A stretch of DNA of 13,735 nucleotides, from positions 1 to 13,735 of the forward strand of contig SCVU01000483.1 of NCBI GenBank assembly GCA_004296785.1, written 5' to 3'. The notes below the pieces were generated by a model, which saw only the letters and a program-made list of their open reading frames with translations, did no database searches and was not told the origin of the DNA. The position numbers and the translations under genes are program-made. Origin of the DNA: Planctomycetota bacterium. Lineage in GTDB: Bacteria; Planctomycetota; UBA1135; GCA-002686595. Shown one piece after another: positions 1-7,700 of this stretch. Positions within the stretch are counted from its first letter, which is position 1. Each line of letters begins with the position of its first letter.

Positions 1-1
1 C

Positions 2-841
2 GTCGGCAAGAGCACGGTGACCGTGAACCTCGCCTGCGCGCTGCACCAGGCCGGCGCGCGCGTCGGCATCCTCGACTGCGACGTCTACGGCCCCGACATC
101 CCGATGATGATGGGCCTGAACGGCAGCCCCGAGGCCGTCAACCGCCGCCTGATCCCGAAGCAGCGCCACGGCATCAAGACGATGTCGATCGGCTACCTCG
201 TCGAGGACGACAAGCCGATCGTGTGGCGCGGGCCGATGGTGCACAAGCTGATCGAGCAGTTCCTCACCGACGTCGAATGGGGCGAGCTCGACTACCTGCT
301 CGTCGACATGCCGCCGGGCACGGGCGACGCGCAGCTCTCGCTCGCGCAGATCGTGCCGCTGACGGGCGCGGTGCTCGTGACGACGCCGCAGGCCGTGTCG
401 ACGTTCGACGTCGGCAAGGCGATCGCGATGTTCAAGCAGGTCAACGTCCCGGTGCTCGGCATCGTCGAGAACATGGCCGGGTACGTGATCGAGGGCCGCG
501 TCGAAGGCGCCGCGGAAGGCGCGAAGCTCGAGCTCGGCGTCGGCGCGCAGCGCCAGGAACTGCGCCTCGGCGCGGGCGGCACGTTCCGCACGATCGCGCA
601 CCTGTTCGGTCAGGGCGGCGGCGAGTCGCTGGCGACCAAGCACGGCTTCGAGCTGCTCGGCCGCGTGCCGCTCAATCCCGCGGTGCGCGTCGGCGGCGAC
701 GCCGGCGATCCGGTGATCATCGTCGATCCCGCGAGCCCGGTGTCGGAGGCGTTCCGCACGGTCGCGGGTCGCTTCGCGCAGGCCGTCGCGAAGCGCGAGT
801 ACTTCGTCTCGGCGGGCGGCGGATTGCCGGTGCTGCAGTAG
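2..841 (+). CDS. Mrp/ApbC (NBP35-like) P-loop ATPase, 5' truncated, lacking the CxxC motif
   Basis: This is the 3' part of a gene whose start lies left of the window; the frame enters at position 2 with VGKST, the end of the deviant Walker A motif (GKGGVGKST) of the Mrp/MinD group. Visible family motifs are DCDVYGPDIP, WRGPMVHKLIEQF, the Walker B-like segment LLVDMPPGTGD, the TTPQAVSTFDV segment, and near the C-terminus GRVPLNPAVR with GGDAGDPV. Mrp/ApbC proteins normally bind and transfer a [4Fe-4S] cluster in the cytoplasm through a C-terminal CPxC motif just after ENM. Here ENM (codons at 467-475) is followed by about 42 residues with no cysteine before LFGQGGG (from 602), where I would expect about 13 residues containing CPxC. 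The only cysteines in the visible part are near its N-terminal end. The ATPase family is secure, but a cluster-carrier role is doubtful. It stops with TAG and faces the next gene convergently. Confidence 0.9.
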   Translation, partial: VGKSTVTVNLACALHQAGARVGILDCDVYGPDIPMMMGLNGSPEAVNRRLIPKQRHGIKTMSIGYLVEDDKPIVWRGPMVHKLIEQFLTDVEWGELDYLLVDMPPGTGDAQLSLAQIVPLTGAVLVTTPQAVSTFDVGKAIAMFKQVNVPVLGIVENMAGYVIEGRVEGAAEGAKLELGVGAQRQELRLGAGGTFRTIAHLFGQGGGESLATKHGFELLGRVPLNPAVRVGGDAGDPVIIVDPASPVSEAFRTVAGRFAQAVAKREYFVSAGGGLPVLQ

Positions 842-846
842 CGCGC

Positions 847-876
847 GGGGCCGCGGCGCGCTCGCGCCACGGCCCC
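847..876. terminator. GC-rich hairpin between convergent genes, likely bidirectional terminator
   Basis: Arms GGGGCCG (847-853) and CGGCCCC (870-876) pair perfectly. After one C/A mismatch the stem continues with GGCGC (855-859) and GCGCC (864-868) around a GCTC loop. It starts 5 nt after the TAG of the Mrp-like gene. No clear T-tract follows, so this is a stem-only or Rho-assisted candidate. A second, looser dyad, CGTTCGA (879-885) with TCGAACG (912-918), lies just beyond the stop of the opposite gene and could serve that strand. Confidence 0.55.
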
Positions 877-919
877 CCCGTTCGAGTTTGCGTCGAGCTC
901 GTGCTCGTGCGTCGAACGT

Positions 920-3187
920 CTACTGCCCGATCGTCATCCGCCAGCGATTCGAGATCGAGAAGCCGGGGAACTGCGGGCACGGCGCCGCGAGCGGCGTCAG
1001 CGAGGTGAACTGCACGTCGACCGGCACGCCGATGAGCTGCGGGTCGCACGGGATCACGACGGGCGCGCTGACCGCGCCGCCTTGGATCGGCTGCGAATAC
1101 GCGACCTGGAACGGGATCCACACGCAGCTGCCGCACGCGATGCCGCCCGGCTGACCGAAGGCGAAGTTGACGAAGCACGCGGCCGCGCTCGGCGGCAGCC
1201 CCTGGAGGTACGGATAGAACCAGCTCGAGCCGATCGACGGCGCGCCGGCGAAGCCGACCGTGCCGCCGGTCCCGCAGCCGCCGCCGAGGTCCTGCACCGT
1301 CCCGAGCTGCGCGTTGTTCTTCAACAGCTGCGCGTGGATGTCGCCGCCCAGGCCGGTGACCGACCAGCACGCGAGCCCGCGGTCGTCGTAGTACGCGCCG
1401 CCGGAGGTCGGCGTCGCGACCGCGATGTACTCGTTCGCCGCGAACGTCCCGCTGTCGAGCGTCAGCGCGCCCTCGCACGCGACGCACGTGCCGCTGTCGA
1501 AGCCCTTGATGCGGAACGCGGAGGTGCCGAGCAGCGAGTTCGAATCGCGGTAGCCGATCCACGTCTTGCTGCTCGAGTACCCGACCGCCGGGTTGATCTG
1601 GTTGATGAACAGCGACGGCGTCGTCGCGTCGACGGTCGGCTTGACGGTCAGCGCGCCGGTCGAGATGTTCGCGTCGATCGAGCAGATCTGGATGCGCGTG
1701 TTGTTGTTCGCGTCGACGCCCTGCCAGGCCGCGACGAAGCGCCGATCGAAGCCGTCGACGTCGAGGTTGCCGATCGACGTGAGGCTCGAGTTGCTGAGCA
1801 GGACCGCCGGGAAGTACGCGGTGCCCTCGACGTCGACCATCAGCCCGCGCACGCTGCTCGCGGTCGACAAGAGCGCCGTGCGGCGCACGGCGACGAGCAG
1901 CCGGCCGTAGACGCCGGCGCTGCGCGCGATGCGCGGTTCCGAGTACGAGGTGAATGTGACCGGGCTGTCGGTGAACAGCGGGGTCGCGCTGCTCGCGTGG
2001 AACACGGCGGCGCCGTCCCACCAGCAGTGGCGCATCACGATCTGGTCCGCGACCTCGTCGTTGTAGACGACGACGAAGTCGTCGTTGGGGCCGAGGTAGA
2101 GCGGATCGCTGCCGCCCTCGCCGCCGACGTCGGGGTCGAGCAGCACCGGCGTCGTGTCGGTGATGATCTCGACGTCCAGGCGCGTCGTGTAGCTGATCGC
2201 GCCGGTCGCGGACTCGACGATCTCGAGCTCGATCGTCGACTGCGTCTGACCCAGCAGCGTCGAGACCTGCTGGTAGACGACCGCCCAGGCGTTCTTGCGG
2301 TTGACGTTGGCGACCTGCGGGTTCTGCGCGACGCCGGCCGAGTTGAAGAAGATCGTCGCGCCCGTCAGCGCGCCGGTGTCCGCGACGCGCTGGCCGCGGA
2401 TGTCGATGTCGCTGGCGGAGAACGTGCGCTGCCAGACGACGAGGTAGTCGCCGCTCGTCGCGTCGAACGCGGCGTCGGGCTTCCAGTCGTCGTTGCCGTT
2501 GGTCGACACGCCGAACGACGTGCCGACGAGCGGGTCGAGCACGAGCGGATAGCTCGCGGCGTCGACGAACGCGCCGGGCAGGCGCAGCACGAGCTCGCCG
2601 CCCTCGAGCGCGATCGAGCCCGCGACCGTGTCGCCGTCGGCGTCGATGCCGGTGACGCCGCCGATCGAGACGCCGCCCTCGGCGCGCTCGAAGCGCAGGC
2701 CGCTCGACGCGTCCGCGAGCGGCAGCGTCGTGTCGAGCGCGAGGCGCACGACGAGGTCGCCGCTGCCGGCCAGCGGCTGCTCGAACACGTAGGCGAGCTC
2801 GACGCCCTGTGCGCCGATCGCGAAGCGCTCGTCGATCGCGCCGCGGTCGTAGACGAGCGTCGTGCCCGCCTGCGCGACGCCCTGCACCGCGCCGAGCTCG
2901 ACCGCGGCGCCGCCGCGCTCGATCGAAGCGAGCTGCGTCGCCAAGCGCTGCGTCGCCGGCACGCGCGCGCCGAGCGCGGGCTCGAAGACGAAGCCGCGGC
3001 CGTCGAAGCGCGCGCGATAGTCGGCGCCGCCGGCCTTCCACGTGCCGTCGGGCTGCAGCTGTGCACCGTGCGAATCGCGGATCGACGCGGCGGCGGCGGC
3101 GGGGTGGATCGTGGTCGGGAGCTCGGACGTCTGCGCCGGAACGGACGGAACGAGGAACAGGATGGGGAGCAGGAGCGGAACGCGCAT
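920..3187 (-). CDS. Secreted repeat protein (probable beta-propeller) with Cys-rich C-terminal module
   Basis: This is a 755-residue exported protein of unknown function. The chosen ATG at 3187 gives a clean Sec signal peptide, MRVPLLLPILFLVPSVPA, with cleavage expected before Q19, and has GAGGTG 4 nt upstream (3192-3197). An in-frame ATG at 3232 would add 15 residues that spoil the signal peptide. Residues of about 20-215 are a beta-rich domain ending in the segment YPLVLDPLVG. From about 225 onward come loose repeats of the type DYLVVWQ...DIRGQRV (also VAAWQG...IQICSID and WIGYRD...FRIKGFD), as in bacterial propeller-like repeat proteins. The last 110 or so residues are rich in cysteine and proline and end in a pattern (IPCDPQLIGVPVDVQF ... 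SNRWRMTIG) that I associate with C-terminal modules of planctomycete secreted proteins; this is from memory and is not a database match. A surface or extracellular location is likely. It diverges from the next gene. Confidence 0.85.
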   Translation of the reverse strand: MRVPLLLPILFLVPSVPAQTSELPTTIHPAAAAASIRDSHGAQLQPDGTWKAGGADYRARFDGRGFVFEPALGARVPATQRLATQLASIERGGAAVELGAVQGVAQAGTTLVYDRGAIDERFAIGAQGVELAYVFEQPLAGSGDLVVRLALDTTLPLADASSGLRFERAEGGVSIGGVTGIDADGDTVAGSIALEGGELVLRLPGAFVDAASYPLVLDPLVGTSFGVSTNGNDDWKPDAAFDATSGDYLVVWQRTFSASDIDIRGQRVADTGALTGATIFFNSAGVAQNPQVANVNRKNAWAVVYQQVSTLLGQTQSTIELEIVESATGAISYTTRLDVEIITDTTPVLLDPDVGGEGGSDPLYLGPNDDFVVVYNDEVADQIVMRHCWWDGAAVFHASSATPLFTDSPVTFTSYSEPRIARSAGVYGRLLVAVRRTALLSTASSVRGLMVDVEGTAYFPAVLLSNSSLTSIGNLDVDGFDRRFVAAWQGVDANNNTRIQICSIDANISTGALTVKPTVDATTPSLFINQINPAVGYSSSKTWIGYRDSNSLLGTSAFRIKGFDSGTCVACEGALTLDSGTFAANEYIAVATPTSGGAYYDDRGLACWSVTGLGGDIHAQLLKNNAQLGTVQDLGGGCGTGGTVGFAGAPSIGSSWFYPYLQGLPPSAAACFVNFAFGQPGGIACGSCVWIPFQVAYSQPIQGGAVSAPVVIPCDPQLIGVPVDVQFTSLTPLAAPCPQFPGFSISNRWRMTIGQ

Positions 3188-3381
3188 GGGGCACCTCGAG
3201 AGAAGGGAACGCAGGGGCTGGCACTCCATCAACCCGATCCGCGCGGCGCGGCGTTACGCCGGCACCGCGGGATTCGCGCGGCCCGCGCTGCAACCTTTTG
3301 GCGCGCCGCGCAGCAATGCAATCACGCGTGTGCGCGCACTCGCGCGCCGCTCGCCCCACAACCTCGGTTCATGACCTCGCC
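3188..3381. other. Divergent intergenic spacer; promoters expected but not identifiable
   Basis: This 194-bp spacer separates two divergent genes for exported proteins, so it should hold both promoters. I see no convincing -35/-10 pair. The one small symmetrical element is the odd dyad CGGCGTTACGCCG (3249-3261), which could be an operator or chance in GC-rich DNA. Confidence 0.3.
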
Positions 3382-4689
3382 ATGCTCCAATCCCTGCTGA
3401 TCACGGCTCTCGCCGCATCCACCGTGGCTCCCCTGTCGACCGCGCCGCCGAACGGCGCGGACGGAAACCGAACCGCGCCGCCCGCCGTGCGCGAGATCGC
3501 GGCGCGGCTGAGCGAGGAGGCCGCGGCACAGCTCGAGATCCGCGCCCAACTGCAGCAGTGCCTGCGCGCGCCGGCGCAGCAGCGCACGCCCCCGCACGCG
3601 CTCGTGCTGAGCTCGATGGAGTCGTTCACGCAGTGGATGGGCGCGGCGCTCGCGTACGACGATGCGTACCTCGCGTACACGATGCAGCAGGTCGTGGATC
3701 TCGTCGACGCGAGCGATCCGACGTTCACGGACGGCCAGGCGGCGCGCACGAGCGTGGCCGCGCTCCTCGGCGGCGGGTACACGCTCGAGTCGACGTGGTT
3801 CGCGTGCGTGCCGAGCGGCACGAGCTATCCGACGCTCACGCTCTCGTCAGGGCAGTCGGGCACGCTGTCGAACGTCGCGCTGTTCCCGTGGAGCTTCCCG
3901 CAGGTCGATCTCAGCGCGCAGCCCGCGTTCGTGCAGACGGCGCTCGCGAGCGCCAACCAGTCGACGAACGACGCGCAGTTCTACGCCGCGCGCTCGAACG
4001 GATCGCTGTGGCACACCGGCATCGCCGCTCCGATCCCGATCAGCGGCTCCAGCACGCCGCTGCTCGTGTTGTGGCCCGACACGCTGGTCGGTGCCGAGCG
4101 CGTGCTCGCCGCGGCGGACTTCGCGCTGCTGCGACAGCTCGACGTGGTCCTCGGCGGGCTCGACTGGACGCTGCTGCAGGATCTGATCCGTCCCGCGTAC
4201 CAGCCGCCGACGTGGAACTACTCGCCGTCGAGCGACGGCGCGCTGCACGACGGCTGCTGCGCGCACGCGTGGGAGTGCCTCGTCGCGGCATCGCACCGCT
4301 TCCGCAACGCGCAGCTCGCGGCCGATGCCGCGTACCAGGCGGAGCTCGATGCCGCGCGCGCGGACTACGAGTCCGACCTGGCGGTGATCCGCGGCGCGCA
4401 GGCGCGCATGATGCGCCTGTTCGCGCAAGCGGGCTATCAGGGCTCGCTCGGCGGCGCGACGTACGGCGCGTGGATGACTTCGTTCCACCAGTACATGGCG
4501 CAGAACAAGGCGCAGTACGACGCCGAGTGCCAGTCCGCGATGCAGCGCCGCCGCGACGCGGAGTGCGCGGCGCTCAAGCAGGCGAAGGCCGACGTGTGGG
4601 ACTGCACGAAGAACTGCCCGGACTACGACGCCGCGCGCAAGGCGTTCGACGAGCTGGCCGACCTCAAGCTCGCGGAGAACGGCTGCTGA
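3382..4689 (+). CDS. Exported Cys-rich protein with alpha-helical/coiled-coil C-terminus, unknown function
   Basis: I do not recognise this 435-residue protein. The start at 3382 gives an N-terminus MLQSLLITALAASTVAPLSTA that reads as a short signal peptide without a basic n-region; no Shine-Dalgarno is visible. An in-frame ATG at 3316 would put 22 poorly hydrophobic residues before it and is less likely. The mature part has a Pro/Ala-rich stretch, a central region rich in Ser, Thr and aromatic residues (about 75-275), then HDGCCAHAWEC (Cys292/293) and a long Ala/Glu/Arg/Gln-rich helical region with coiled-coil character to the C-terminal Cys. I count ten cysteines, an even number, eight of them after residue 290, which suggests disulfides outside the cytoplasm. 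It is divergent from the secreted repeat protein and convergent with the Tricorn-like peptidase gene, so it is probably monocistronic. Confidence 0.75.
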   Translation: MLQSLLITALAASTVAPLSTAPPNGADGNRTAPPAVREIAARLSEEAAAQLEIRAQLQQCLRAPAQQRTPPHALVLSSMESFTQWMGAALAYDDAYLAYTMQQVVDLVDASDPTFTDGQAARTSVAALLGGGYTLESTWFACVPSGTSYPTLTLSSGQSGTLSNVALFPWSFPQVDLSAQPAFVQTALASANQSTNDAQFYAARSNGSLWHTGIAAPIPISGSSTPLLVLWPDTLVGAERVLAAADFALLRQLDVVLGGLDWTLLQDLIRPAYQPPTWNYSPSSDGALHDGCCAHAWECLVAASHRFRNAQLAADAAYQAELDAARADYESDLAVIRGAQARMMRLFAQAGYQGSLGGATYGAWMTSFHQYMAQNKAQYDAECQSAMQRRRDAECAALKQAKADVWDCTKNCPDYDAARKAFDELADLKLAENGC

Positions 4690-4703
4690 GCTCGACGGCG
4701 CGC

Positions 4704-4725
4704 CGACTCGACGAGCGTCGAGTCG
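4704..4725. terminator. First of two tandem hairpins between convergent genes
   Basis: CGACTCGAC (4704-4712) and GTCGAGTCG (4717-4725) form a perfect 9-bp stem around the loop GAGC, 14 nt after the TGA of the upstream + strand gene. There is no poly-T. Its position between facing genes supports a transcription-terminating or mRNA 3'-end-protecting role. Confidence 0.55.
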
Positions 4726-4752
4726 AGTCGCGCCGCAGCGAGTCGAGCGCAT

Positions 4753-4787
4753 GCGGCTCGCGGTGCAGCGCCTGCACCGCGAGCCGC
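4753..4787. terminator. Second tandem hairpin, perfect 16-bp stem, likely bidirectional terminator
   Basis: Arms GCGGCTCGCGGTGCAG (4753-4768) and CTGCACCGCGAGCCGC (4772-4787) are perfectly complementary, with only CGC between them. The stem lies 11 nt from the stop codon of the minus-strand Tricorn-like gene. A short T-rich stretch follows on the + side but no real T-tract, so the call rests on stem strength and convergent context. Confidence 0.65.
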
Positions 4788-4798
4788 TTCGATTCCGG

Positions 4799-7700
4799 TC
4801 AGCGACGCACGCGCACCGGGAACGGCGGCCGCTTCGGCTGCTTCGGCGGGTTCGCCGCGAGCTCGGCCAGCACGACCTCGATCGCCTTCTCGAGCTGCGG
4901 ATCGCGGCCCTTCGCGACTTCCGCGGGCAACTGCTCGACCTCGATGTCCGGCGGCACGCCGACGTTCTCGACGCCGAAGCCCTCTTCCTCGGTCCAGAAG
5001 CCGAGGTTCGGCGCGGTGACCGATCCGCCGTCCATCAGCTCGGGGAAGCCGAGGATGCCGACGAGCCCGCCCCACGTCGGGCGACCGACCAGCTTGCCGA
5101 GGCCGAACTTGCGGAACATCCACGGCAACAGATCGCCGCCCGAGCCCGCGTCCTCGTTGATCAGCATCACCTTCGGCCCGAGGATCGCCGCCTGCGGCGT
5201 CGTGATGTCGGCGCCGTAGCGCGTCGTCCAGCTCGCGACGTACGGCCGGCGCAGGATGTCGATGTAGTAGTCGGCGACCGAACCGCCGCCGTTGTAGCGC
5301 TCGTCGACGATGATCGCGTCACGGTCGGCCTGCGGGAAGAAGTAGCGCTTGAAGTACACGAACCCGAGGTCCGCGGTGTTCGGCACGTGCACGTACGCGA
5401 CGCGTCCGTTCGTCGCCTCGGTCACGCGGCGAATGTTGCCTTCGACCCAGTCGCGGTTGCGCAGCGCGGCCTCGTTCTCGATCGGCACGACCTTCACGGT
5501 GCGTGAGCCGCTGCCGTCCGCGTTCGGACCGACGGTGAGTTCGAGCTGCTTGCCAGCCGTGCCCTCGAAGCGCGCGTAGACGTCTTCGTTCGAGCGCAGG
5601 TCGCGCCCGTCGACGGCCAGCAGGTACTCGCCGGCGCGCACGTCGACGCCGGGCTCGGACAACGGCGCGCGCAGATCGGGCGTCCAGTTCAGGCCGCCGT
5701 AGACCTTCGCGAACCGATAGCGACCGCCGTCGATCGTGTAGTCGGCGCCGAGCAGGCCGCCGGGCACGTTGTCGGCGCGCACGAGCGTGTCGCCGCCGCC
5801 GGAGTAGCTGTGGCCGACGCCGAGCTCGGAGCACAGCCAGCGGATCACGCGGTTCAGGTCCGAGCGCACGTTCATGTGCGGCAGGAACTGCTCGTACTTC
5901 GGCTTCAGCGCGTTCCAGTCGGCCCCGTGCATCGCCGGGTCGTAGAAGTAGTCGCGATTGATGCGCCAGACCTCGTCGAGGATCTGCGCCCACTCCGCGC
6001 GCGGATCGATCCGCACCGCGATCGCGCCGAGGTTGAGCTTGCCCTTCGACACGTCGAGCTTGTCGCCGACGCTGCAGATCCACGCGCCGTTGCGCTTCAT
6101 CACGAGGACCTTCTTCTTGTCCTTCGACAGGCGGAAGCCCTGCACGTCTTCGAGCAGCACCTTCTCCTCGCGCGACTCGAAGTCGTAGCGGCACAGCGCG
6201 GACGGCGGCGGCTCGCCGAGGAACGGTGCGCGCGCGGCCTTCAGATAGAAGAGCTGGCCGGCGTTGCCGGGCTCGAGGTTCGTGTAGAACGCGGACGGCA
6301 GCGGGAGCGCCAACATCCGTTGACCGAGTCCGGCGAAGTCGATCTTCACCTCGGCCGGCGCGTCCGACTCGTCGGCCGGCTTCGATTCGCCCGACTGCGA
6401 TTCAGCGGGCTTGGACTCGCCCGGCGCGGGCGCGGCGGCGTCCTTCTGGTCGCCGTCCTTCTTGTCGCTGTCCTTCTTCTCCCCTTCCTTCTTCGCGTCG
6501 GCCGTCTTCTCCTCGTCGCTGCGAGGCGCGAGCGGCGACTCGACGCCCTTGTCGAGCACCGCGACGTACAGCGCGTTCGTGCGCGTGACGTCCGAGCTCG
6601 CCTGCGAGAACCACGTGTTGAACGGACCGGCGTCGGTCGACGCCGTCATGTACAGGTACTTGCCGCCCGCGTCGAACACCGGATCGGTGACGTCGGACAA
6701 GCCGTCCGACAGTGCGTGCGACTTGCCCGCCGCGACGTCGTAGATGTACGCGCGCGTGGTGTTCGCGCGGCTCGTCATCGTGTACGCGATCCAGCGCGAG
6801 TCGGCCGACCAGTGGTGCGCGAGCGTCTCGAACACGCCGTAGATCGGCTCCGAGTCGATCTTCGCGACGCCGCCCGACTCGAGCTCGATCACGTACAGCG
6901 AGCGCGAGTTGTCGGTGTACGCGATGCGCTTGCCGTCCGGCGCCCAGCGCAGGTCGCCGTAGAAACCGGCGCCCGTCAGCGGCAGCACGCGCACGTCGCC
7001 CTTGCCGTCCTGCGCGCCGATGTGGAGCTTGTTGACGCCGCCCGCGTCGGAGACCCACGCGATCGACTGGCCGTCGGGCGACCACGCCGGAGCGCGGTCG
7101 TTCGCGTCGACCGAGCGCGAGAGATTGCGCGGATCGCCGTGCTCGGCGGGCACCGTGACGATCTCGCCGCGGAAGTTGACGACCGCGCGCGCGCCGCTCG
7201 GCGAGATGTCGCCGCCGCGCACATAGCGCTCGCCGTCGACGAAGCGCTCGCGCAGTTCGGTGCGCTCGAGCGGCACGCTGAGCTCGATGCGCTTCGCGCT
7301 GCCCGCGGCCGGGTCGAACAGGTGCAGCCAGCCCGCCTGCTCGTAGAGGATCTTGCCGCCGCCCGCCGACGCGTCGGCGACCGGGAAGTCCGCGTGCTGC
7401 GTGCGCTGCGCGAGCGCCTTCGTCGCGGCGTCGTAGCGGAACAGGTTGAACTCGCCGTTGCGATCGGAGCGGAAGTACAGCGCGTTCGCGACCCACATCG
7501 GATCGGAATCGTTGCAGCGGTCCTTCGGCTGCGGCACCTGCTCGACCGCCTGCGTCGCGACGTCGTAGATCCAGATGCGCGACGCGGTGCCGCCGCGGTA
7601 ATTCTTCCACTGCCCGAACGCCTCGCGCAGCGGCAGGTACGCGATCTTCTTGCCGTCCGGCGAGAGCGCGGCCTTCGAGCACGACGGCAGCGGATACGCG

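Noticed and set aside
3188..3232. Upstream ATG at 3232 as start of the secreted repeat protein
   Set aside because: It adds a Cys- and Arg-containing stretch before an otherwise ideal signal peptide and lacks a good ribosome binding site, whereas 3187 has GAGGTG.
1082..3400. Long plus-strand open frame antisense to the secreted repeat protein
   Set aside because: Arg/Ala/Asp-rich shadow translation with no motif, whereas the minus-strand protein has a signal peptide, a ribosome binding site and coherent repeats.
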